Shown in pieces: positions 21,180-32,277 of a stretch of 32,316 nt of DNA. Position 1 is the first letter of the stretch. Every line of letters begins with the position of its first letter. Under the pieces are notes generated by a model. That model was not told where the DNA came from. It ran no database searches and saw only the letters and a program-made list of their open reading frames with translations. Position numbers and translations under genes: made by a program. The stretch comes from Rodentolepis nana (taxonomy: Eukaryota; Platyhelminthes; Cestoda; Cyclophyllidea; Hymenolepididae). The stretch lies in contig UZAE01012764.1 of the NCBI GenBank assembly GCA_900617975.1, positions 1 through 32,316 of the forward strand. Direction: 5' to 3'.

Positions 21180-23159
21180 CAGTTGCTATCATTCAATTCA
21201 TGAATTCGAATATTTATTCGGAAGCTATATGGCTGTAATAAAGAATTTGCTGTTTATTATATAAGGTGCTGTTAACTTTAAAATTAACTAAATGCATTTT
21301 TTTTAATAATCTCGTTTCAGAAATAGAAGTTAGATGGATTTTAACAGGAAGTTAAAAGAAAGCCTCATGTAGATCGTCATTGCAACACTATTGAAAGTAG
21401 CCAAGAAAACTTCTTACTTGTGTAAATAATAAATAAATATTATTTATAATACTGTTTATTTAGTAATTTTTTATTATGAGCTTTTAGATTAAAATGTTTA
21501 TAAAATGAATTTTAAAATAGAAAAGTTAAAATAGAAATGTAAAATTTTTTGAATTTACTTACTTTAGATAATCGTATGTCCAATTTCAATTTAAGGCACA
21601 ATTTATATTTTCATTTCATTTTCTTGGAGTTAAAAGAAAATATTATGATATGTAAATTATTCAGAAAGGTGATTTTTAATTCAATCATCTCCATTATTAA
21701 ATCGCAACCTTTGCAGGTCTTGGGGAAGGAACAAGCGTTTCTCACAATGCTTTTGAAAGCGGAAGATTTTAAACTAGAAGTAAAATCCATTTATTTTATC
21801 AATTTTATCTAGTCAATTTGAGGATTAAGAGTTAAAAATAACATTTTTTAGCACTTGATGCAAAATTTGGAAGAAATGGATTTGTAAAGAAAGAAAGCGG
21901 AAATCGAAGAGCATTAAGGTACATCAACACTCCGTGGTAAGCATAAATGAATGAAAAAGTGCATTAAATTTTAAAATCACAAATGATATTTTACATTTTA
22001 TCTTTTAAGTAGCCCCAATCAAAGAGAGGCCATATCTTTCCTCTTGTTATAGCTATAATGAATCGAGTTTTGTTAAGAGAGCGCATTTCAGCATTAGGTA
22101 AGGTATTAAAGCCACAATCCGGTAAATGAATAACTAATTTTAAATGATTTTTATTAACGAGTTCGTTCATCAATCCGCTCTATAGGCAAGACGCTCTAGA
22201 CACATCTAATTTGTGATTCTATCACAAATATCTGTTGTTATATAGTTCTTTTGAGCAAATAGTATCTACGGTATCTACCAAATTCACATAAATACCATTT
22301 AATGTCCCAAAGGTAAGGCCTCTAGACACCTTTTGCCTCTTCTATCTACCTTGCTTTGCCCAATTTTTTGTGAAATGTAAATGGTTTGGTTAGACAGCAC
22401 AAATGAAAGATTCTAAAGCCTCATTTTGGCTCCGATAAAATGATATCACTTATGGAAGCATTCAATGCATTGTGATTTCACCAGGAGAGTTCGATTTCAC
22501 CTATGTTGCCGCAAATCTCAATTCCTTACTTGAATGGTAATCTGGGTTTGCTTCAGGGGAAGGCATCAGCATCTGGTAGACTCTTAAATATAGTTTGCGA
22601 CTGACATCTCTATTGCCTGACGGCCTTAACGTTGCTTTCAGGTTGAATGCCCAAAAAATTGTCATTTATAATAACCAGTTTTTTATATGAGGGCTTAAAA
22701 TTTTAGACCATAGTCTTGTTTATCAAAAATTATCTTATTAAATGCGCAAATTCAAATTGAAGTTAATTTTTTTTTCGTGAAAAAAACATTTGTTTTCAAT
22801 ATTGATAAGAAATGATTTATACTTTTGTGTGGGCTTTCCAGACAGACGTAAATACATCAGCCGAATGGTAAGATTTATGACAGTTGAACTGTGTTGTGGT
22901 TTTCGTTAATTTAATTTTAATGGTTTAGAACATAAAGTTGCCAATTAAGCATGTAGCCAACAAGTTTGACCTGTCTTCGTAGTTTACAAATTCAAACAAC
23001 CAAGTTAGTAGATACCTACTTACTACACTTATAAATAGTACATATTGGCCTATTGTACCTCATTAATGGTTAATCAAGTTAACTGAGAAAAAATTTTCCT
23101 TTTGTAAACTTTTATAATTAAGTTTAATTAAAAATTTGGATGGTGTTCGTAAAAGACCT

Positions 23160-23353
23160 ATGTGTAGCGGATTGCTACTTTATTAAAGCCTGACTGACTC
23201 AGAAATCTTTATGGCAGATCCTCCTGCATCTAGCTAGACTCCCAGAATCAGCTAAGCTATAGCCCAGCTATAAAGGAAACAGACGTGTAGCACGGAGCAC
23301 GCTTATTCAGTACGGGTATTGCGGATAAAGTGTACGCGCAGGGAGCTACACAT
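23160..23353. repeat. Possible small inverted-repeat element
   Basis: ATGTGTAGC at 23160-23168 and its exact complement GCTACACAT at 23345-23353 bound 194 bp that are clearly richer in G+C than the surroundings and contain internal CTAGCTAGACT and AGCTATAGCCCAGCTATA motifs. The arrangement resembles a miniature inverted-repeat transposable element. No target-site duplication is visible and the repeat is only 9 bp, so chance cannot be excluded. Confidence 0.3.
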
Positions 23354-24401
23354 GATCAGGATGGGGGATTAGGTTAAACAGAGGTTGATGATTGGTCACT
23401 CTCTGCACGGTCGCTGCACACAGAGTTGTGCGGCCGCACCTCCCAATCCTGGCGAGCAGACATGCAGGCATACGATGACGCACAGAGCGATAACGTGTCC
23501 CACATATGCTTAGGTTGAGTTATTTGAGGAAACCTCCATGCCATTAGGATAATTGACTGGAATTCAAAATCCAGATTTTTTCCCATTGGAATATATAGGA
23601 TTTTGATCATTTACACTCATTAAAATTTTATATAATAAATGAAGAATCCGAAAGTTGTTTAAACCATGTGTATAAACGTCCTTTATTACCATTAAATGAT
23701 TGGTTTTGTGTTACTTTTCAGCATAGATCTTTCTACTTGTAGTACCACGAACAATCCTCAAATGATAGCTACTCAAAAGTGATATCTTTTGAGCTTGGTT
23801 TTTCCTCAACTTTCTGTTCTTGATCTGATCCATTTCACTCATACCATCAACCTCCTTCCCTCCCCCGTCCTCTTGTAAATCTCCCATCCAAATCTCGCGT
23901 TTTTTGATCAGTGTTCAGTGATCATAGCAGATATTAACAAGTAAAGCTCATTTGAACAGCCATGTACGCTCTTATGAATTTCAGTTTATAGTTTTGATAA
24001 TATAACTATTAGAATTTTTTTGTAACGTCCACAACAAATAACACTATGCATNTGGTTAAACTAACTAACTACTATTTTGGCCATTTTAAATCAGAAATAA
24101 ATAAACTATGATATTGTTGTTTACGTCACGCTGTTTTTTTAACATATTTTTCAACCTCTCCTGCTTTCTACCGACATTCGGGTTAACCAATCTCAGTTGG
24201 GGACACAATTTTCAAACTCTTTCATTTCTGCAGTACTCTGAAACCCATTAATATTTACTTTCAGATGGCCTAAATGTAGAAAGTGGTAAATTATATGTAG
24301 ATGTATTTAATGAAACTCAATTCTATTTTGCGGTGTTAAGGTATTCAATAGAAATCGCTTATCTGAAGGCTTTCAATTAACTTGCCATTAGTTGTCCGGA
24401 T

Positions 24402-24473
24402 GGAGTGTACGATAGACCAACCTCCAGGTGGTGCACCCTGGACAACGTATACTCAAACGGCAAAAAGGTCTGT
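24402..24473 (+). ncRNA. HDV-like ribozyme, S8 copy with covarying P2
   Basis: P1 is GGAGTGT against GCACCCT (one mismatch, G1-U kept). P2 is ATAGACC against GGTCTGT: compared with the family consensus, a U-A pair has become C-G by changes on both strands, so pairing is preserved. P3 is ACC with GGT, L3 is TCCAGGT, P1.1 is CC with GG. P4 is CGTAT-ACTC-AAACG (one mismatch), then GCAAAAA. G1 follows the duplication directly. Confidence 0.82.
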
Positions 24474-24734
24474 TAACTGGCAGTTGACTTCTCACTTCAA
24501 ACTACTATGACCCCAATGTATGTCATATTCGACCCCTTCACAGTATTCATCTTACCTTTTCTCTGCCTTTGTGTCTGTCTCTTTTACATCTTTGAAACAC
24601 TCTTCTGTTCCTTCTCCCTCGACTTTAATGTTCCTTCCCCTCTGTGAAACCTGAAGTCAACTAAAGGAAATCAAAGCGCCTGCCATTTGATATAATAATA
24701 AAAATGATCATCAAAACGCCTACCATCTGATATA
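24402..24734 (+). mobile_element. Short ribozyme-headed element S8, doubled tail
   Basis: Full-length copy. Duplications AGTTGTCCGGAT (24390-24401) and AGTTATCCGGAT (24735-24746) agree at 11 of 12 bases. Head, leader (GGCAGTTGACTTCTCACTTC), ATG, body and 3' block are present. The 3' end is doubled: TCAAAGCGCCTGCCATTTGA with an AATAATAAAA tail is followed by a second ATCATCAAAACGCCTACCAT with CTGATATA, both inside one duplication pair. A 46-codon frame from the ATG is open here but is not maintained in other copies. Confidence 0.9.
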
Positions 24735-24746
24735 AGTTATCCGGAT

Positions 24747-27700
24747 TTGTTGTACTTTGTTTAAAGTGGAGTTCAAAGTTCACTTATTTCAAAATCATTT
24801 TCCTTCTTACTTTGCATGGCAATAAAAATATTCTATTCTTAAAGAATAGGGTGCGAATGTATTAACAACGCAAAGTAAATAGGCAGATTCAATTATGAAA
24901 TCTGAATGAGATTTTATACTCATAATTCATAATTTGAGTCATACACTAAGTGTTGTATATTGAAATTTATGGGCTCAATACTTGAATATTTGGGCAATAA
25001 TATTTGATGATGAAAATTAAATCAAGCGCTGTGTATAGCCTATTTTATTTATGGTTGTTTGGCAAAATAAAAGTCAATCAATTTTTACAGACAGAAGTAA
25101 TTAATAAACAAGTAAAAATTACCTTTTAACCCATTGATTACAAAAATCTAGTACCTCAAAGTTAAGCAAAAATATTTTATTAACATAAATGTAATCGATT
25201 TACATTTCTTTAATAGCTTTTGCATAGTTTTTTTGTCTCCTCTACTTGTAACATTGTCAGGTATTTATTTTATTTTAAAAAATATTACTAATTTAATCTT
25301 CTTAGGTTTCACAGCGTTAATAAAGTCCTTTTGTTATTAGGCATTCTTAATTTTGGTTATTTTTACAGATAAAAATGGGTGAATTTGATCGACTCCGTAT
25401 TGATTAAAAAATTGATAAATGGCAGTATGCAGTAAACAATAACATAATTTCTGTTGAGCCGAAAGTAAAGTGTGAGGAGAGTGCGGTTGTCATCTTGATA
25501 TCCATAAAGTTTTATTTGTTTAAGTATCATACCAGTCCTCTTGCATAGAATTTAGATTTCAAGTGTATGGAAAATATGTGCAAAAGATATCGAATTTTAT
25601 TTGCTTTAAGCAAGTTCGTACTTTACACATCTTTGCGTATCAGTCTGCTGGAATAATAAATTATGGCATAGATTTTTCACCGACATGGAGTTGGAATATG
25701 GTACAATTTACATTTTAAATAGAGGATTCAAACTGTGTCCAATAATTGAGCATCAAGACGAGTTTGGCTAGTGTGAACTGAAAATTGCCAGGCCCACAAA
25801 ACTATCAACTCCACTTCAATAGCCTATTTGCATATTATCCTATACATAATTCTTCTTTCATTCACAGCGCGTTCTCCAAAATGAAATAAATTATACATTA
25901 AAAGGCCTATTTGAATTCTACCTACCCCCCCCCCCCCNCCCCCCCCCCCTCCCCCACCCAACCCAACCCCCCCACTCTCCCCTACCGCCCCCTCCCTCGT
26001 ACTTGAACCGCTCTGTTCTTATATCTTTACAACATTGCACTTTCGAATATATGCAGATCAAGTTAAATGACGGAAAGAAAAATTTGGAATTCTATTGGAA
26101 TAATTGAAGAATCGTCTAATTTATTTAATTATTTCACGGACCGGAACAGTATGAAAATTACTGTATAAAAGAATTTGGAGGGGTTCATGGGGGAAGGAGT
26201 GATGTGTGGGGAGGGGGAGTTGGGCTTGAAAAATAACGTTTATCCCAATGCCGAATGGCGGAGCAATGCATTGGTGTGTTGCTAGTCCGGTCCCAGCAAA
26301 CACGCAAGGCATCGCGGTCACCTTTGGAAAGAATTAATATGGATTTAGTTAAGGCTAGAAAACCCGCTATTCACATAAAGGTTGACCTTCACATAATTTC
26401 TTTTCCAAATTATTTCCTAAAATAGGATATCAAATACGACAATATAATTAATTGTCCATTCAATAAATTGAACAAATAGTAATGGTTGTAAGGGATTCAG
26501 TTAATTACAATTTAAGATTAAGATAGTCCAAATTCGGCCCAAGGGATTTTTATGCAGCCAAATAAATCGATTATAAGCTTAATATTTTTAAAAAATATAT
26601 TTTTAATTATTTCATTTAAACTCAAATGTTTTTAAGACAAATATGATTATACACAGCCTAACCATTTATTTACTTCATGTTAAATTTTCATCCAAATTAT
26701 CGTAATATTTACTTTTAATTTTATCTAAAATGAAAGAGATTTCATGTTTTAAATGACTTTAATTATGGCAATTTTACCGAAGAAAATGATTTAAAATCAT
26801 GTGTAGGTGAATCTGTGCATGCACCCTTTAGACGTGTCAATTGGCATTTTCATGATAAGTAATTTAATTTGATAAAATATTTGTCGGGTGTAATTAACTT
26901 GTATATTTTAATGAAAGAATAATTTTATTACCTTTTTTAATAAATTTTTGGACTGAAATCGCTGTCTATTTGGACTATTAATTTTTACTATTGATTAATC
27001 CCTATTTTTTGAGTTGCTGAGAACCGCGCATCATTTTGAGATCAAAATGTTGATAGATCGCTCGTCGGCTAACATGGAAACAATATCAGTTAAATTCCCT
27101 CAATTTGCTTTAGTTTGTTCTGCTCATGCCACAAGTCGGATTCTACTCCATTTGCTTTTTTATTATTCGTACTGTTTTCTTTTTTCTCACTCACAGTGCA
27201 TAACGGTAGCTGCACGCACATTTTTTTCCAAGCATCGGTTTGACCAACAATTTTGGCAAAAATTGTTGAAACCTGTCAATTTTGTAAAGAGATAACACCA
27301 ATTCCAATATCCGGGCTCATAAAGTAGCGTTGCTAAGGGAGCGATAGCTCTTTGAAATTACTAAATTTGAAACTAGAGACATTTGACTGGTTTTAAAATT
27401 TATTTATTTAAGTAAGCATGCGAAAATGGAATTTTGAAAGTACCCAATATTTCACCTCATGAATATTCGTAAAATTTCTGAGGTATTTTCAAAATGTAAT
27501 TTCACTTGTGAACAACTCTCATTTTTGACAAATAGAGTTGAGTAACAGTAATTGTCTTTATAAAGAGATTCCCAAAGCTTATTTAACTTAAGATATTGTT
27601 TTAGGATGGTAAAAGAATGTCAACAGCTATGGTTGGATAAAATTATATGCGACAGATGTCGAATGACATGAAAAAAGACAGCAAAGGACCAAATAAGGTT

Positions 27701-29756
27701 AACAACTTAATGAAAAGTAATAAAAAGTATAATTAAAGGAATATAAAATGCAGCTTTGAAATGATGTTCCAGCGAAGGAAGCTGTGAGGAGGAAAGCAGC
27801 TAGACTGTAGGAACTTGTGGAAGAAGTTGAAGAGTGAAGGAATCGGAAACTCCTTAAAATATCGATTTTAGGTTATTGATGCAGTTCCCAAGGTCAAGTG
27901 CTTAGAAAATTATAAATGGATTAGTATTTCAGCTTAAAGAAGCTTGCACAGAAATCGAAAAATAATTTAGAATTTTGAATATGGACATCTAAACTATTTT
28001 AAAATGTTAATCTCGATAAACCAAACTTTGACCTATCATATGCACAAATTTAATTTCGGATTTCATTAGTAGAAGTTTGGATTTTGCTTAAGCAAATTTA
28101 AATTTGACTTTTCCCCTATTTATTTTTACCTTTATCATTCTTTAAGATAAGACCATTATTTTAAAACTTATTATACAGTAGGTTAAAAAAAGATTTCTAC
28201 CTCAAATCGGCCATGTTGGACACTAATCTTTGCTACAATCATCTCATACAGTAGGAATAAAAATCCCCACTGAGAAACGTAATTTTAGACGTCCGTTTTG
28301 AATCAAATAAAATTCCCCTTGAACTTAGAGTTTAAATCATTAGTATATTATTAATATTTTACCAAAACTACCTTTCGCAACCAAAACTGGGAAAAGATAA
28401 TATTGGCATTCTTAGCTGAATTTAAAAGTTAAAATAAAATCGATAAGGTTATTTTTATCTATTGATTATAGTGAGAACTGATCTTCCTTACAGAAGTTTT
28501 GATTTCTTGTGATTTTAAATTTATGAAAATGTAAATCTACTATTTTTAAAGCGATTCGCTGACATCATGCGATTCGATGTCAATGAAAATCGTTTGTCAA
28601 CGAGTGTATTAAAGTTAATTTTTACACGACATCTTATATAAAATCCCTTCCACGTTTCGTTATCTCTCATTTCTAATAATCATTTCTAAATTTAAAATGT
28701 GGTAGTTGTGTAGGCTAAAATTATTGCAAATATTTTCTTCCAATCTCGTTAACCAATCTTGAATTCGAGATATTTTTGTGAAAGTATACATTCAGAAGCG
28801 CAAAAAAAATTGGACCAGTTGTTTCCTCAGCCAATTTTTTCCGCCTCGCACGCCTTCCAGACGATTTGCACCAGCACATCTTGAAAATGACCTTCATAAA
28901 ATTGCTTGTGTCAATTTTATTAAATAACAAGATGGGCAAAGTAAAAGTTCTCTTGGCAAACTCAATAGGATACACAAAAAATGCATTTCTGTTTAGTTGG
29001 TCTGTAAAGTAGTTGAACGGGAAACTACAGAGGTAAAAAGCTTGAGAATATCTCATTATGAGGAAGCAGCAAAACCCATGGGAACTGTCGAGCGGAAATG
29101 TGAATCAGTGCAACTCTACCTCAACTGTGCTTAATGATAATCAGATCAAAATTCTGTTGAAATCCCAATTTCTTCAAATGCGTTCTTTCTACTCATAATT
29201 TTCGTTGTATAGTTTTACGTAACAAGTTTTTTATATGAATTTAAAGCTATCTTATATTCAACTACTTTTGTTGGCACTCATCGTCCGCCTACAGAAATCT
29301 AACAATTTCAGATTGCATTTAGCATTGAGGTAATCCAACCGGTAGGGTTTAATAATCTTGCTTTTGAATGCGAGATCGGGGGTCAATGACATCGTTGAAT
29401 CAATGCGTATAATTCTTTTTTACATCCATTTCCGTGGAAGTAAATGTTCAGCAGTGCGGGGGGTATAATTTATTGTGTGACGCGTTTCGATTTTTGATAG
29501 CATAAAACCTGTCATAGCCTATTCCTTCAAAGCTCAGATCGTGATGAGCATAATTTTGATTACAACGGACCTTTCCTCGTGTCCAATCTTCACAATTTGT
29601 ACCTGCCCACAGATTTACTCTGTGACTTTAGAATTTTACACCAAGTTTACTTGAAGGATCCTTGTCTGTATCCGCTTATAAATTCATTTATCACCTGCTG
29701 TAAAAGTCTAGTGCCGTATTTTGAGTAGTTTTCCGCACAGTCTTCAATTCATTATT
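24747..29756. other. Unassigned DNA between S8 and S9
   Basis: Five kilobases without a supportable gene. A C-rich tract with an ambiguous base lies at 25921-25998. Frames of 93 codons (27014-27295 plus) and 111 codons (28721-29056 minus) are the longest. They have no recognisable motifs, no visible initiator context and are near chance expectation for this base composition. Confidence 0.6.
25921..25998. repeat. C-rich tract containing an ambiguous base
   Basis: A run of C interrupted by N at 25938, followed by CCCACCCAACCCAACCC-type units and CCCCTCCCTC. The N probably marks a homopolymer that sequencing could not resolve, so the true length is uncertain. Confidence 0.9.
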
Positions 29757-29770
29757 ATCTTCAGACAACC

Positions 29771-29840
29771 GGATGTGTGATAGACTTGCCTCCAAGTGGT
29801 GTACCCTGGGTAACGTATACTCATACGCCAAAAAGTCTAT
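29771..29840 (+). ncRNA. HDV-like ribozyme, S9 copy
   Basis: P2 is a perfect eight pairs (ATAGACTT with AAGTCTAT). P3 is GCC with GGT, L3 is TCCAAGT, P1.1 is CC with GG, and P4 is perfect (CGTAT-ACTC-ATACG). The candidate catalytic C is in GCCAAAA. P1 is damaged (GGATGTG against GTACCCT). G1 follows the extended duplication directly. Confidence 0.72.
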
Positions 29841-30046
29841 AAACCGGCAGTTGACTTCTGACCCCACAATATGTCATATTCGACTACTTCCATAGTACTC
29901 ACATCACACTCCTCTGCTTCCCCCCCCCCCCCCCCCTCCTCTCGGCATTTTTCACTTTGATGTTCTTTCCCCTCTGTGAAGCCTGAAGTCGACTATAGGG
30001 CAAATGATAACCATCAAAACGCCTGCCATCTGATATAAATAAATAA
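29771..30046 (+). mobile_element. Short ribozyme-headed element S9
   Basis: Copy of about 276 bp. Duplications ATCTTCAGACAACC (29757-29770) and ATCTTCAGACAGCT (30047-30060) agree at 12 of 14 bases, the first 11 exactly. Head, leader and 3' block (GAAGCCTGAAGTCGACTA, TCAAAACGCCTGCCATCTGA, TAAA tail) are present. The segment that carries the ATG in other copies is deleted (GACTTCTGACCCCACAATA), and part of the body is replaced by a C17 run at 29920-29936. Confidence 0.9.
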
Positions 30047-30060
30047 ATCTTCAGACAGCT

Positions 30061-32277
30061 TTAGATAAACCCCACAGAATGAGTGATTTGTAAAAAATGT
30101 CAAATTTCTTTGTTTCTCATATAGGTAATTTTAAATTGCATTAACTTATGGCTATGAGAAGGGAGGAATGGAACGTTTCATGATTGATAATTAGATTCAA
30201 CTAGCAAATCCCTGTTTACCAGAGCTCACTAGGTAATGATGTACCAAGGGGAAGTTTTAAAGCAATTTGAACTTTCAAACAGCTTAAAGAAAGTGGGCCT
30301 ATCCACTCTCTTTTAGAATTCCGAGAGACTTTATCGCCCATATCGGACTACTGGTCACACTTTTGGCAAGACTGTCTTGCTACATCACATATTCAACTAT
30401 TGTCTTATAATGAATCTTATAAAACCACGGTAAAGAAATAGATCTTGCAGCCATCGTGAGTTTTGTCAAGCGGGGTTACTCACAATAATACCCTCCCCCA
30501 TCCCCAACCCCCGTAAATGCAGCCATTTCTGCGCAAACTGTTAAACAATTTAGTTGTTGAACGGCCATCATTTTCATACTCTCTGATTTGTAATCGATCC
30601 CGCAAGGAACACATTTGATTGAATGACATACAATGGCAAGAATATAAAATCTGAATCTTCGCTTTATTAAATCACGAGTCATTTGAACATAATTTAGTAA
30701 ACTACATGAGAAATGTGTGAAATTCGTTAGTAACTAGCCTATTTTAAATGCTAAGCTGAAGAAATTGTTTTCAGAAAGGTCTGACTTCATCAGTTTTCGT
30801 ATATGTTGCAGAAGACCACGTAACAAGTATTGTTCCAATCACTACTATTGCCAAACCGTTATATATTTAAAAGAGGAGTTTTCTTTACCATTGGCTCCTT
30901 TTTACAACTTGATTATGAGTATTGTGAGTAAGGAGTATCAAATGAAGTGAGGAATAGTCTTTAGCTCAATTTAAGAGGAACATTTTAACTCTCTTGTAGA
31001 CCCATGGATCCGTCGTTCCAGATTTTATTATGACTTGCTGAAAAAATAATGGCATAAGTAATTTCAAACGCAGCATTTGTTCAAAATTTAAACTCCTTAT
31101 TTGTAACTGTGCACATAAATTTACGTCTAAGTTCGAACAAGAAAAATAGCATGTTACTGAAAGTGCTTTAAGTAACTTGCAAATTTAATGCATAATAAGT
31201 GCAAAACACGCTCTAATACCATTGCAATATTCCACTCCTTAAAATAATTGCAAAATGATACAAGTATTGCATCCAATTTTATTGAATGCACGCTGAAATT
31301 AAAAGGAAGAATGAAAGTTATAATTTGCCCTCTGATGACAAAAACTCTCTATTCAACTAGTCCAGGGGTGATGATATCGTAGTCCACCATTGTGTAGGTA
31401 ATCTTAAACAAATTTGCTCTAGTTTCCTATTTGGTTTTCTCATCTTCATTCTTGGTCCAAGAGAAAGGAGATCTCTTTTAAAGAGGTAAGTGAAGTGCAC
31501 GGAACATGCCACTAAGTATCAAGATGGCTACATTCCAAAAGACCAAAGACAGTCCCCCCCCCCGGCCGAGCATACACCTTATTAATGGAAATTAAATCAG
31601 TAGCAATTAAGGCAAACCTTTCAATTTTGGATAGTTCTATTAAGAATGCTACAAGTGGTAAAACTTTTCCCTCCACATTCTCCCCAATGACCCTATTTGC
31701 AAAGTTGAAGTTACTTAGAGTTCCCTGAAAAATTTACCTATCAAAATATTGATAAAACCGAGCGAAGCATAAGAAAAATGTCTACATATTTAGAGAGACC
31801 CGTAAAATACCACTATTCAACAACCTCTTTTAGAATTGACTCTCAAATGTGCTGCTTTAATTGATAATGGTTTTCTTGAAATGTCGTAGAATTGCAGAAC
31901 ACTGAATTGCCCGCTCTTAAGGAATTAGCAGCTTTTAAAATGAATTGCATAAAAATAAAAAGAGTAAAAAATAGGTAAGTCAAACCAAGGTTTCGTAGAA
32001 TATAATAAATTTCTAGCCAAAACTTCTAGGTTAATTTGACAAAAGAATGTACCGAAATATCATCCCCATCACCACAATAATTAGCACGGTCATTTGGAGA
32101 GCCGCTTAGCAGTCGATTAAATAAATACTATGCTGATGATTCTAGTTAATTTAGTTTTAAGTAGATAAAGTCTAAAGAACTGTGCGAGATGTCACCTAAT
32201 AGTCTTCGATTTAGTTCTAAACTGAACAAAACAAGGTGCAAGGTACATTCACCTAAATATTATAATTATTTAGGCAA
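30061..32277. other. Unassigned DNA between S9 and S10
   Basis: No supportable gene. Frames of 61-68 codons (30476-30682 minus, 30765-30950 plus) are without motifs. A C-run at about 31554-31563 is followed by GGCCGAG. Nothing else was recognised. Confidence 0.6.

Larger units (their letters stand above)
20483..24389. other. Unassigned DNA between S7 and S8
   Basis: Almost 4 kb without a supportable gene. It contains (TAA)n at 21157-21179, a GC-richer patch around 23160-23520 with a possible small inverted-repeat element, and an ambiguous base at 24052. Frames of 60-87 codons (21549-21812 plus; 21991-22173 and 23374-23610 minus) show no recognisable motif. Confidence 0.6.

Noticed and set aside
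24513..24653. 46-codon frame after the conserved ATG in short element S8, and similar frames in S1 and S7
   Set aside because: The frame is not kept between copies: S3 reads a different peptide, S7 stops after 17 codons and S9 lacks the ATG. It is a relic of the LINE start codon.
28721..29056. 111-codon open frame on minus
   Set aside because: Same chance argument. The basic stretch SSGRRARRKK is suggestive, but nothing else supports a gene.
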